From NCBI RefSeq assembly GCF_007748095.1, contig NZ_CP036287.1, forward strand, positions 124,001 through 188,000: DNA of 64,000 nt, given 5' to 3'. The notes beneath the pieces were generated by a model. That model saw only the letters and a list, made by a program, of their open reading frames with translations. It was not told the origin of the DNA and ran no database searches. The DNA comes from Engelhardtia mirabilis. GTDB lineage: Bacteria > Planctomycetota > UBA1135 > GCA-002686595. A program made the position numbers and the translations under genes. How positions within the stretch are numbered: position 1 is the first letter of the stretch; each line of letters begins with the position of its first letter. Shown here in pieces: positions 54,583 to 63,601 of this stretch.

Positions 54583-55835
54583 GAGACCTCCCGAGCGTCG
54601 GTCGATGCGAGCGCGGAGGCGGCCAGCGCCGCACGGAACCAGTCCCGGAGGATCCTTCCCTGGACCTCTCGGTCGAAGAGCCTCGCTCCGAGCTCACGCC
54701 CGCGGCTGGCCAGGAGCTCCCCGCGGTCGGGGTTCTCCAGCAGCTCGGTCAAGGCGTCAGCCAGGGCCGCGGCATCGCCCTCGGGCACGAGCACTCCGCA
54801 GCGGCCTTGGTCGAGGATCTCTGTGACCCCAGCGACCGGGGTCGAGATCATCGGCACGCCCGCGGCCTGGGCCTCGAGCAGCACCGTGGGCAGTGCGTCC
54901 TTGTTCCCGTCGTTCCCGGTCTTGCAGGCCAGCGCGAACACTCGTGCCTGCTCTAGCTCGAGGCGCACGGCGTCGGCGGGCAGCGGACCCAGGAATCGGA
55001 TCCGCTCGGCCGCCGGACCGCTGGCGGCGCGTGCCTCGAGCACCGCCCGCTCTTCGCCCTCTCCGACCAGCCGGGCATCGAACTCGAGGCCGCGCGCGGC
55101 CAGCAGATGGAGGGCGTCGATCAGCACGTCGAAGCCCTTCTTCTCGACCAATCGGCCGATCGAGAGCAGGCGTGCACCAGCCGGTCGGCGAACCACGGAC
55201 TCGAAGGCCGCGCGCTCGATGCCGTTGTAGTGCCGCCGAACCCGTTCCAGGGCCGTCGACGACAGGATCGACTCGAGGTGCGCGACGTTGGCGTCGCAGA
55301 CGGTGATGGTGAAGGCCGAGTGCGCGAACAGCTGGTTCAGGAAGGCGGGATCGGTGCCTTCGCGATAGATGTCCTTGGCGTGTGCGGTGATCGAGTAGCT
55401 GGGACCACCGAGCCGCTGCACCAGGTGCGCGAGCAGAGCCGAGTCCGTGGCGAAGTGGGCGTGCAGGTGGCCGATGCCGCGCTCGCGGCACTCGGACAGC
55501 AGCACCAGGGCCTCGGTCACGATGGATCCCAGCCGAGGATGATCGAGGGGCCGCAGCTCCTCGAGCGCCTCGCCCAGACGGGCCAGCAGTTCCCCGGAGG
55601 CGCCGTCGGCGATCAGGATCGCGAAGGGGTCGGCTTCGCGCGGGTGGGGCAGGACCACCACCTCCGCGCGCAGTTGGTCGAGCTCGGGGTGCCGCGGCTC
55701 GTCGTCGGGCGCCCGGCGGGAGAACACGACGATGTCGGTGCCGAGTGCTTCCTGGGCGAGGATCTCGCCCAGGACGAAGGTCTCGGACAGCCGCGGGAAT
55801 TTCTTCAGCAGGTAGCCCACACGCAGATCGTTCAT
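54564..55835 (-). CDS. Glycosyltransferase family 4
   Basis: This 423-residue GT-B enzyme starts at ATG 55835 (MNDLRVGYLLKKFPRLSETFVLGEI, a typical opening). The donor domain has RLLSIGRLVEKKGFDVLIDAL, RLVGEGEERAVLEA, IRFLGPLP and the E-x7-E region PTVLLEAQAAGVPMISTPVAGVTEIL. The motif HLHAHFATDSALLAHL in the N-terminal half is common in exopolysaccharide glycosyltransferases. It overlaps the GT28-like gene by 4 nt and the next glycosyltransferase by 19 nt. It is part of the glycan assembly operon. Confidence 0.92.
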   Translation of the reverse strand: MNDLRVGYLLKKFPRLSETFVLGEILAQEALGTDIVVFSRRAPDDEPRHPELDQLRAEVVVLPHPREADPFAILIADGASGELLARLGEALEELRPLDHPRLGSIVTEALVLLSECRERGIGHLHAHFATDSALLAHLVQRLGGPSYSITAHAKDIYREGTDPAFLNQLFAHSAFTITVCDANVAHLESILSSTALERVRRHYNGIERAAFESVVRRPAGARLLSIGRLVEKKGFDVLIDALHLLAARGLEFDARLVGEGEERAVLEARAASGPAAERIRFLGPLPADAVRLELEQARVFALACKTGNDGNKDALPTVLLEAQAAGVPMISTPVAGVTEILDQGRCGVLVPEGDAAALADALTELLENPDRGELLASRGRELGARLFDREVQGRILRDWFRAALAASALASTDAREVSCASPT

Positions 55836-57031
55836 CGGATCGCTCCCGCGAGCTGGGGCTCGCGCTCGAGGAGTTCGGAGGCGACCTCGACCATGCCGTC
55901 GAGGCCGTCGAGACGCGGGCGGCTGATCGGATCCGGCCGGACCCCGCGCGAGAGGGCGCGCTCGATGGCCGCGCGCACCTCGGCGGGCCGGCGCTCGTCG
56001 GCCTGGGTCACCAGGCCCAGGCGCTCGAGGGCGTCGGCGCGCACCTGTTGCTCCAACCGCGGTTGGCGACGCGGCATGAGGACCGTCGGCCGCCCGCTGG
56101 AGAGCAGCTCGGCGACGGTGTTGTAGCCGGCCATGGCGACCACGGCGTCGGCCCGGGACATGCGCCGCGGCAGGTCCTCGCAGAAGCGGTGGACCTCGAT
56201 CCCGCGCAGGCCGTGGGCGGCGATGCGCACGCGACGTTCGGCCTCCGGCGCCAGCATCGGCCCCAGCACGATGGTGCTGCGCCAATCGGCGGGGGACAGG
56301 CGCAGGGCCTCGAGGTAGGCCAGGATGCGGCACTCGCCGTCCTCGCCGCCGCCGGTGGTGAGCAGCACCTCGGGCTCGAGGTCGGGGATCGGCTCGGGGC
56401 AGGGGCGCGCCTCCTGGCGCACCACGTAGCCGACGTACTCCAGGCGGCGGCCGAGCTCCGGCGGGAAGGGGTAGGCCTCGCGCACGTCGAAGACCTCCGG
56501 CGAACCGTAGACGCAGACGCGGTCGTAGGCCTCCGAGAGGGCCCAGCGGATCGACTCGCGACCCCACTCCTGCGCCACCCGGTCGGGGGCGTCGATCACA
56601 TCGCGCACGCCGAGGATCGTCCGCACCCCGTCGGCCGCGGCGCGCTGGAGCAGGCCCAGGATCTCGTCGCACAGGCCGGTGACCTGGTGGTCGACGATCA
56701 GGCAGTGGGGCTGCCAGCTCTCCCAGAGGGAGGTCAACAGCGCGCGCCGCACGCTCGACACCCGCTCCATGCTGCCCGGCAGGAAGCGCGGCGCGTAGGC
56801 GCCGCCCTCGGCCTTGCCGACCGACGGGAGCTTGACCACCTCGACTCGCGGCGGGAGCACGAAGTGGGTCGCGCAGGGCGAGCCCGTGGCCACCACGGCG
56901 CTGGCGCCGGGGAAGGAGGCCGTCAGGCGGCGGGCGAGGTTCAGGCTGCGGCGCAGGTGCCCGAGCCCGAAGGAATCGTGGCTGTAGAGCAGGAAGCGCA
57001 GGGCGTGGGGGGGATGGTCGGCGAGCTTCAC
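55832..57031 (-). CDS. MurG/GT28-like glycosyltransferase
   Basis: This 399-residue protein is the first gene of the operon. It opens FLLYSHDSFGLGHLRRSLNLARRL, the Gly-rich N-terminal loop of GT28-like enzymes, and in the C-terminal half has VLLTTGGGEDG and MSRADAVVAMAGYNTVAELLSSGRPTVLMPR, the UDP-sugar-binding region of MurG-type transferases (normally ...SGAxTxxE). It is not MurG itself by context, and no mur gene is near. It may add the first sugar to a lipid acceptor. The 270-bp gap to the divergent plus-strand gene at 57302 should hold the promoter for all eight genes. Confidence 0.85.
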   Translation of the reverse strand: MKLADHPPHALRFLLYSHDSFGLGHLRRSLNLARRLTASFPGASAVVATGSPCATHFVLPPRVEVVKLPSVGKAEGGAYAPRFLPGSMERVSSVRRALLTSLWESWQPHCLIVDHQVTGLCDEILGLLQRAAADGVRTILGVRDVIDAPDRVAQEWGRESIRWALSEAYDRVCVYGSPEVFDVREAYPFPPELGRRLEYVGYVVRQEARPCPEPIPDLEPEVLLTTGGGEDGECRILAYLEALRLSPADWRSTIVLGPMLAPEAERRVRIAAHGLRGIEVHRFCEDLPRRMSRADAVVAMAGYNTVAELLSSGRPTVLMPRRQPRLEQQVRADALERLGLVTQADERRPAEVRAAIERALSRGVRPDPISRPRLDGLDGMVEVASELLEREPQLAGAIR

Positions 57032-57301
57032 GGCCGGCGGTGAGCAACAGCCGTGCCGAGGGGCAACAGGGGCTCGTCAAGGCCCCTTGGCGGTATCCAG
57101 GAGCGTGGCAGTACAGAACTTGGATCGACGTCCAGGCCGTAGATCGCCGTCCGGCGCGGTCCGGCCCGCTGGGCCTTCGCGCGCCTTCGAAGCGCTCCCC
57201 GAAGGTCGGCATCGCTTTTGCCCTTCGACCTCCGCGCGGCGTCGTGGAGTCCCCCGGCCCGCTCCCCGACCGGACCCCAACAGACCCCGGAGACTCCTCC
57301 A

Positions 57302-58861
57302 GTGACTGCCAACGACAAACCCCTCCAGCTCATCTCCGCGGTGGCCCTGGCCTTCGGCCTCGCCACTCCCGCCGCCTCCGCCGACGTCGTCACGGGACGC
57401 GTCGTCGACCAGAACGGGGTGCCGATCCCCGACGTCAACATCGACATCGACAACATCGGCAGCGGCGGCGACCCGACGATCACGGACGACATCACCGACG
57501 CCGCCGGCAACTTCGCGATCGTGGTGCCGCCGGGCCTCTACGACGTGCTGTTCTTCCCGCCCAAGCCGCCGGTGACGACCTTCCTCAATGGCACGGTTCC
57601 CTCGGTGCCGGTGGTCGGCACCGTGAACCTGGGCGACGTGGTGCTGACCCAGGGCATCGGCATCCAGGGGCGCGTGCTGAGCCCCGCGGGCCTGCCCCTG
57701 CCGGCCCTCGACCTCGACATCATGGACGCCATCACCGGCCAGGACCTGCTCCTGATCGGCGACAACACCGATGCCTTCGGCCAGTTCGTGCTGGCCGCGC
57801 CCGCGGGGCCCTTCGAGCTCGAGGTCGACGCCACCGGCGTGGTCGGCCAGGTGCTCGTGAGCTACGGCGCCCTGTACGACCTGGGCGTGAACACGAACCT
57901 GGGTGACATCACCCTCGAGCCCGGAGCCCTGATCACGGGCAAGGTCGTCGGCCCCGGCGGCGCCGCCGTGTCGGGCGCCGACATCGACCTGTTCCGCTCC
58001 GACGGAACCAAGGTCGTCACCCCCAAGGACAACACCAACGGCCTGGGGAACTTCAGCGTCACCGCGCCCTTCGACGTGGTCGACCTGACCGTCTGCCCCG
58101 CGCTCGGCCAGGCACTGGCCGGCAAGCTGGTCCCGGCGATCGGCGTGGTTGGTCCCACGGCGATCGGCACGGTGCCCCTGGCCGCCGGCGTGACCCTCTC
58201 CGGCAACGTGACGACCTTCGACGGCAGCCCCGCCGCCGGGGCTGATGTCGATCTGATCGACACGGTCACCGGCCTGTCGATCTTCCTGTGCGGCGACTCG
58301 GTCCAGGCCAACGGCAGCTACTCGTTCAAGGCCCCCCAAGGGGTCTACGACGTGGTCTTCGAGCCCTCGAACTTCGAGGTTCCCCTGGGCGCGGACGTGG
58401 TCGCGGGCGTCGGCCTGTTCGGGGCCCAGGTGGTCAACGGCGTCCTGCCGGACTGTCCCTTCCCCCTGGAATTCGGCGCGGGCACGCCCGGCTCCGGTGG
58501 CCTGGTTCCCGACCTGGTCGCCTTCGGCGGCGCTCCCCGCGCGGACAACTCCGACTTCGGTTTCGCCTTGAACGACCTCGCCGGTGGCTCCCTGGGCGCC
58601 TTGGCGATCGGATTCCAGCAGGTTGCCCTGCCTCTCTTCGGCGGCACCCTCTACGTCAACCCGGGCGGGCCGCTGGTCAGCGTGCCCTACTTCGCCGGCG
58701 GCGCGCCCGGTGTCCCCGGTGCCGGCGCGGCCAGCTTCCCCGTTCCCGTGCAGGCGAGTTACGCGGGCATCTTCGTGGTCGCACAAGCCTATGTGGTCGA
58801 CCTGGGAGTCCCCGGATTCCTGGCCCTGTCCGACGCGGTCTCGACGACCTTCTGTCCCTGA
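57302..58861 (+). CDS. Exported carboxypeptidase-regulatory-like repeat protein
   Basis: This 519-residue protein starts at GTG 57302 with a signal peptide ending ATPAASA. Four to five beta-sandwich repeats follow: VVTGRVVDQNGVPIPDVNI, IQGRVLSPAGLPLPALDL, ITGKVVGPGGAAVSGADI and LSGNVTTFDGSPAAGADV, each with an NxxGxFxxxxPxGxxxL strand. From about residue 390 there is a different Gly-rich module (GTPGSGGLVPDLVAFGG to VVAQAYVVDLGVPGF), related to the C-terminus of the FG-GAP protein at 1084-2700. It is probably a surface or cell-wall protein. It is divergent from the glycan operon. Confidence 0.82.
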   Translation: MTANDKPLQLISAVALAFGLATPAASADVVTGRVVDQNGVPIPDVNIDIDNIGSGGDPTITDDITDAAGNFAIVVPPGLYDVLFFPPKPPVTTFLNGTVPSVPVVGTVNLGDVVLTQGIGIQGRVLSPAGLPLPALDLDIMDAITGQDLLLIGDNTDAFGQFVLAAPAGPFELEVDATGVVGQVLVSYGALYDLGVNTNLGDITLEPGALITGKVVGPGGAAVSGADIDLFRSDGTKVVTPKDNTNGLGNFSVTAPFDVVDLTVCPALGQALAGKLVPAIGVVGPTAIGTVPLAAGVTLSGNVTTFDGSPAAGADVDLIDTVTGLSIFLCGDSVQANGSYSFKAPQGVYDVVFEPSNFEVPLGADVVAGVGLFGAQVVNGVLPDCPFPLEFGAGTPGSGGLVPDLVAFGGAPRADNSDFGFALNDLAGGSLGALAIGFQQVALPLFGGTLYVNPGGPLVSVPYFAGGAPGVPGAGAASFPVPVQASYAGIFVVAQAYVVDLGVPGFLALSDAVSTTFCP

Positions 58862-58884
58862 TCGAAGCCGCACCTCGACCCCAG

Positions 58885-61128
58885 ATGCAGATGATCCGCT
58901 CCTCGAGGCTCCTGCCGGCCCTGATCGCGATCGCAGCCCTCGGCTGCACCCGCGGTACGTTGCCTGTCGCTCCCAGCGATCCGGTGATTCCTCCGTCGGC
59001 AGGCACTGCCCTGCCGCCGGCGCCAGGCCTGCTCTCGGCGGTGGGCGGCGCCGTCGAGGTCCAGCTGCGCTTCATCGCGGCTGCACCAGGGATCGAGACG
59101 GGGCTGTTCCTGGCTTCGACGCGGACGGCCGTCTTCGACGCTCCGCCTGTGGCAGTCGACCCGGCCGGGGACGTGCTGGTCCTCGGCGGACTGACACCGG
59201 GCTCGCAGTTCCTCGGCCTGGCCGTCCGCGCCGACGCGGGTGATCCGTGGCGTCCGAGCGGGCCGGTCCTGGAGGCCTTCGTCGGAGCGCCGCTGTACGT
59301 CGACCCCGAAGCTGCGCCGGGAGGTGACGGGAGCTCACCGGCCTCGGCCTTCCAGAACCCGGTCGCGGCGCTGGTCACCGCGAGCATCTTCGGAGGCAAC
59401 GTCTGGCTGCGCGGCGGCGACTACGGCCCTGTGAGCCTGCCGGTCTTCGACGGCACGTTCCTCTCGGGTGGTTTCGGCGCGGCCTTCGACCTGGAGACTC
59501 GGGATCCCGAGTCGCAGCCGTCGGTCCTCGGCGGGGGCAGCGGCCAAGCGGTCATCGGTGCCAACGGAGGGCGAGTGGTGCTCGACGGACTGCGAATCGA
59601 CGGTGGCGGCACTGCCAGCCTCGGCGTCGACGCGGTCGAGGTCGAGCTGGACCTGCGCTCGGTCGAGGTCCGCGACTGCGCGACCCGCGGTGTGCGTGTA
59701 CGAGCAGCCTTGATCGGAGATCCCCTCGGAGTGCGCCTGGCTGGATGCACCCTGGCGAACAACGGCGGTGACGGCTTCTCCGGCCAGGGCGTCCTGGCAC
59801 TCGAGGTCTTCGCCTCGCGCTTCGAGCAGAACGTCCAGGAGGGGCTCGATATCGACGACCTCGTGGCCTCGTCGGGCGCCACTGCACGGCTGACGGTGCT
59901 GGGCTCGGTGTTCGAGTCCAACGGCGCCGAGGGACTGGACGTGGATCTGGCCGCAGGCGACGCCGGCGCGGGCGGAGCCTTCGAGATCGACATCCGCGAC
60001 AGTCGCTTCGTGACCAACAACCTCGCGGGGGTCTTGGTCGACATCGACTACGAGGCCAGTCCAGCCTGGAGCTTGGATCTGGAAGTCAGCGGCGTCGTCG
60101 CCTGGGGCAATCGCGGTGACGGCGCGCGCTTCGACCTGGACAGCACCTCGACCAGCTTCGTGCACCGCTCGGTCTTCGCCGGCAACGCGGGCGATGGGCT
60201 CGAGGTCAGCTCGGAATCCGCCGCGGGCGTTGCGGTCGTTTCGACCTCGTCCTTCGTGGGCAATCTGGGGGCCGGCCTGCGAGCCAGCCTGGGCAACGTG
60301 CCGGTCCTGGCGAGCCACTGTGTGCTGTCCGGCAACTTCGATGGGGGCATGCGCTCGGACACGGTGACGTCCACCGCGGCCTCCTGCCTGACTTGGCTGC
60401 AGCCCCAGGACTTCACCGGTATCTCCGGCGTCGGATCGGGAGCCGCTGCCGCCGGCGATTTGCTCAACGTCGCTCAGGCCTTCCTGACGGTCGAGGCCGC
60501 AGGCGTGGAGGTGCTCGACGTGGATCAGCCGAACCTGTTGACCCTCGGCGTCGACGCAGAGTTGGCCGGGGACGACGTGGCGAGGGAGGTCGTCGCGATC
60601 AGCGGCTCGCTGGTCGAACTCGACGTGCTGCCGGCGTTCGTGGGGGTGCCTACCGTCTTGGCCGCCTTCGGATTCGATACCGGCGTGGTCGAGGACCATC
60701 GACTTGTACCCGGCGCTTCGGTCAGCGGAGACGGGATGGTCGCGCCCGGCGCAGCGGCGGTCGACCCAGGCCCCCACGGTGCCCCGGACGGGGCCGAGCC
60801 CGGCCCGATCGGTCCCCTGGGGATCGACGCCTATCGGTTGGCGCGCGTATTTCCAGCGCCCATCGGCAGCCTGGCCTCCGACGCTCTCGTGCGCCTGGAG
60901 TTCGACCGACCGGTGCTGGGCGCCACCGCGGATGACACGTCGGTTCGAGTGGTCGACGGCGCTGGTGTCGCTCTCGATCCGATCGTCGCCGTCGTGGGCG
61001 GCGCGATCGAGCTCACCGCGCCGATCGGTGGCTGGCCCGCCGTGGTGTACGTGGACCTCGACAGGCAACTGAGCTCTGACGACGGCGTGATGCTCACGGC
61101 TCCTGTGAGAGTCGCCTTCGGCGGCTGA
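58885..61128 (+). CDS. Right-handed beta-helix lipoprotein
   Basis: This 747-residue protein starts at ATG 58885 (ATG 58891 is possible) with a lipobox (LIAIAALGC). After about 140 residues with a fibronectin-like strand pattern comes a beta-helix: YVDPEAAPGGDGSSPASAFQ, then repeated turns such as SRFEQNVQEGLDID, SVFESNGAEGLDVD, SRFVTNNLAGVLVD, SVFAGNAGDGLEVS and SSFVGNLGAGLRAS, the N-x-G-x-G-L pattern of parallel beta-helix (pectate-lyase-like or NosD-like) repeats. The C-terminal about 100 residues (ALVRLEFDRPVLGATADD) look like an Ig-type domain. It may bind or cleave polysaccharide; no catalytic residues are clear. It follows the previous gene by 23 bp. Confidence 0.83.
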   Translation: MQMIRSSRLLPALIAIAALGCTRGTLPVAPSDPVIPPSAGTALPPAPGLLSAVGGAVEVQLRFIAAAPGIETGLFLASTRTAVFDAPPVAVDPAGDVLVLGGLTPGSQFLGLAVRADAGDPWRPSGPVLEAFVGAPLYVDPEAAPGGDGSSPASAFQNPVAALVTASIFGGNVWLRGGDYGPVSLPVFDGTFLSGGFGAAFDLETRDPESQPSVLGGGSGQAVIGANGGRVVLDGLRIDGGGTASLGVDAVEVELDLRSVEVRDCATRGVRVRAALIGDPLGVRLAGCTLANNGGDGFSGQGVLALEVFASRFEQNVQEGLDIDDLVASSGATARLTVLGSVFESNGAEGLDVDLAAGDAGAGGAFEIDIRDSRFVTNNLAGVLVDIDYEASPAWSLDLEVSGVVAWGNRGDGARFDLDSTSTSFVHRSVFAGNAGDGLEVSSESAAGVAVVSTSSFVGNLGAGLRASLGNVPVLASHCVLSGNFDGGMRSDTVTSTAASCLTWLQPQDFTGISGVGSGAAAAGDLLNVAQAFLTVEAAGVEVLDVDQPNLLTLGVDAELAGDDVAREVVAISGSLVELDVLPAFVGVPTVLAAFGFDTGVVEDHRLVPGASVSGDGMVAPGAAAVDPGPHGAPDGAEPGPIGPLGIDAYRLARVFPAPIGSLASDALVRLEFDRPVLGATADDTSVRVVDGAGVALDPIVAVVGGAIELTAPIGGWPAVVYVDLDRQLSSDDGVMLTAPVRVAFGG

Positions 61129-61282
61129 ACGGGAGCCCGAGGCCCATGCCCGGGGCAGCGTGCTGCCGCCGGTTCGGTCGGCCTCGATGGGGCGCCAGGC
61201 CGCGGCACTCGGCCCCGCGTTCTCGGACTGCCTTGCGGATGCTCGTGGTGCCCATCGGGCGCTGACGCGTGACGACCGGCCT

Positions 61283-62386
61283 TCAGGCGGGAGTGAGCCT
61301 GGCGTCTTGCGCACAGCGCTCCGCCAGGCGAACCAGGTCGGCGGTCAGCGGCTGCCAGCGGGGCTGCAGGGCGTGGACCGCGCAGAGGCGCAACAGCGCC
61401 GTGGCCTCGTAGAAGCGCAGGCGCGGCAGGTATTCGGGCAGGCCGCCGCGATCGAGCCCGGCCAGGAGGGCGTCCCCGCAGGCGCGCACGGCGTCGAAGT
61501 TGGCGCCGGTCTGACCCTGGAGTCGGCGCAGGGTGAGGTGCGCGAGCAGGTCGGCCGCGTCCAGAAGCGGGTCGGCCAGGCACAACAGGTCGTGGTCCAG
61601 AAGGGTCGGCGGGCCGCCGCCGAGCAGGACCTGGCCGTCGTGGAGGTCGCGCACACAGGGCACCAGGGCCGCGCCGCGCGGCAGGGCTTCGCGCAACTGC
61701 TCGAGCACGGCACTGAACCCCGCCGGCTCCTGGCCCAGGGTCACGACGCAGCGCATCCCATGGTCGGCCAACAGAGTCAGCTCGTCCTGAGCCGTGTGCG
61801 TCGAGAGCAGACTGGTGAGGGGCTTGGACAGCCGGTCCTGGCCTTCTTGCAATCGACGCAACGCGCGCCCGATGCGTGCGAAGTCGGCGTGACAGGAGAC
61901 CTGGATACGCGGCGGCGCGCCCTCCACCGCGGCCAGGCGCAGGGCCGAGCGCTCGACGTCGACGCCCAGCAGCGTCGGAAGCGCAAAGTTGCCGCGGTGG
62001 CCGTCGCACAGGCTGCGGGCCAGGTCGTAACGGCGCGTGGCCTCGGCCAGGCACTCCGGTCGCAGGCCCCGCCAGAACTCGGTCCCGCCTGAGCGCTCGA
62101 CGGCGACCACCATGCGCGTGCCCGGGGTCCAGGAGACCAGGCGGCAGGCCTCGTCGGAGGCCGCGAACCAGGTCGCGAGGGGCAGCTCGCGCTCGTCCAC
62201 GGGCAGGAGCTCGCGCAGCACCGCCGGCGCGATCCGGAACCAGGTGGCGCCGTCGTTCCCGTCCAGCTCGATCAGCAGCCGATCCTCGGTGTCCACGTCC
62301 GTGCGCCGCACCCGCTGGGCGACCCCGTCGTCACCCAGGTACTTCCCGATCCACTGGACCGCGGCGGTGAGGTCGGGGGTTACCAC
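61283..62386 (-). CDS. APH-fold phosphotransferase, paralogue of the operon copy
   Basis: This 367-residue protein is clearly homologous along its whole length to the one at 49366-50466: both have LTxAxxWIGxYL, RxADLD/RTDVDxxDRLxIELDG, ALRRLQxGQ(E/D)RLSKPL and RDLHDGQVLLG. At the catalytic loop the His of CHRDLHDGQ is Val here (CVRDLHDGQ); the Asp and the following metal loop LLDHDLLCLADPLLD are kept. The start is GTG 62386 (MVTPDLTAA). It stands alone, convergent with the beta-helix gene and divergent from the Nei gene. Its target is unknown; it probably serves another glycan pathway. Confidence 0.82.
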   Translation of the reverse strand: MVTPDLTAAVQWIGKYLGDDGVAQRVRRTDVDTEDRLLIELDGNDGATWFRIAPAVLRELLPVDERELPLATWFAASDEACRLVSWTPGTRMVVAVERSGGTEFWRGLRPECLAEATRRYDLARSLCDGHRGNFALPTLLGVDVERSALRLAAVEGAPPRIQVSCHADFARIGRALRRLQEGQDRLSKPLTSLLSTHTAQDELTLLADHGMRCVVTLGQEPAGFSAVLEQLREALPRGAALVPCVRDLHDGQVLLGGGPPTLLDHDLLCLADPLLDAADLLAHLTLRRLQGQTGANFDAVRACGDALLAGLDRGGLPEYLPRLRFYEATALLRLCAVHALQPRWQPLTADLVRLAERCAQDARLTPA

Positions 62387-62743
62387 GGGACCTCCGCGAG
62401 TCGAGTCCAGTCGCGCCGGCTCGCGATCGGGGCCGCGGCGCGGGGCAGGCTCGGGATGTGTGGGCACCGCGCGCGTTCGATTGAAGCGCGGCCTCGGTCC
62501 GGCGACGGAAGGGGGTCGAGAGAGTCTTCCAAGGGGCTGGCGGCGGCCGGCGGCCAGCAGCGGCGCACTCGGCGTTCGTGGGAGCGCCCGGTCGATCGCG
62601 CCGTACAGGATTCGGTCGGAGATTCGCTTCGCGCGACGCTGGGGCACCGCCCTACGCGAGCACCCCCGGCGGGGCCCCATGATCCAGTGGTGCCGCTCGG
62701 GAGTTGCGCGCGCGTACACCGGCTGCGGGCCTATCCTCACGCC
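62387..62743. other. Divergent intergenic region, no gene recognised
   Basis: The 357-bp gap between the APH-like gene and the Nei gene probably holds two divergent promoters. No tandem repeat, palindrome longer than 8 bp or coding frame with a good start was noticed. Confidence 0.4.
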
Positions 62744-63601
62744 ATGCCCGAAGGGGACACGATCCATGCCCTGGCCGGCGCGCTGGGCCGCGAGCTGACC
62801 GGACACCGGGTGACGGGCTTCGAGCTGCGCGGTCGGCCGCCCGTGCATGCGCTGGTCGGCTGCGAAGTCCGCGCGGTGCGGGCGTGGGGCAAGAACACGT
62901 TCATCGAGCTGGACGACGCGGCCGTGCTCTGGGTGCACCTGGGGATGTACGGGCGCTGGAGCTGGTACCCGGCCGGGGATCGGCGCGGCGAGGGCCTGCG
63001 TGGGGCGCTGTTGCGCCTGGCGACGGAGCGCCTGACGGTGGCCTGCTTCGAGGCCAAGACGGTCGAGCTGCTGCGGCCGCGGGACCTTGCGACCCACCCG
63101 AAGATCGCGACGCTGGGGCCGGACCTGGTGCTGCCGGACGTGGACCTGGGTGTGGTCCTGGCGCGCGTGCGCCAGCGGTTGCACGACGCGCGGCCGTCCC
63201 TGCGCGAGCTGCTGCTCGACCAACGGATCGCGGCGGGGATCGGGAACATCTTCCAGGCGGAGACGCTGTTCCTCGAGCGCCTGCATCCGGACACGGATCC
63301 GCGGGACCTGGACGACAGCCGGATCGAGGCGGTCTACGCCCGCGCTTCCGCCCTGCTGGCCGCCAACGTCGGCGCGGTGCCACGCGTCTTCACGGCGGGC
63401 CTGCCGTCGCGCCACCTGCCCGGCGAGCACGGCGACCACGGCAACCGAACCTGGGTCTACGAACGAGGGGGTCGCCCCTGCCGCGTGTGCGCCACGCCGA
63501 TCGTGCGGCGCGGCGAGAGCGCGTCCGACCGCGTCACCTGGTGGTGCCCCGCCTGCCAGCCCGCGCCGACCGCTGCCGCGTGGGTGGGGGGTGGGCCTTG
63601 A
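62744..63601 (+). CDS. nei: Formamidopyrimidine/Nei-family DNA glycosylase
   Basis: This 285-residue DNA repair enzyme starts at ATG 62744 with the catalytic N-terminus MPEGDTIHALA (Pro2 nucleophile, Glu3). The helix-two-turn-helix segment LLLDQRIAAGIGNIFQAETLFLERLHP is typical, and the C-terminus has a zinc finger CRVCATPIVRRGESASDRVTWWCPAC. PEGDTIH rather than PELPEVE places it with the Nei/Nei2 branch, which removes oxidised pyrimidines and has AP-lyase activity. Next gene's TTG start overlaps its stop by 4 nt. Specificity (Nei versus Fpg) is inferred from the N-terminus only. Confidence 0.93.
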   Translation: MPEGDTIHALAGALGRELTGHRVTGFELRGRPPVHALVGCEVRAVRAWGKNTFIELDDAAVLWVHLGMYGRWSWYPAGDRRGEGLRGALLRLATERLTVACFEAKTVELLRPRDLATHPKIATLGPDLVLPDVDLGVVLARVRQRLHDARPSLRELLLDQRIAAGIGNIFQAETLFLERLHPDTDPRDLDDSRIEAVYARASALLAANVGAVPRVFTAGLPSRHLPGEHGDHGNRTWVYERGGRPCRVCATPIVRRGESASDRVTWWCPACQPAPTAAAWVGGGP

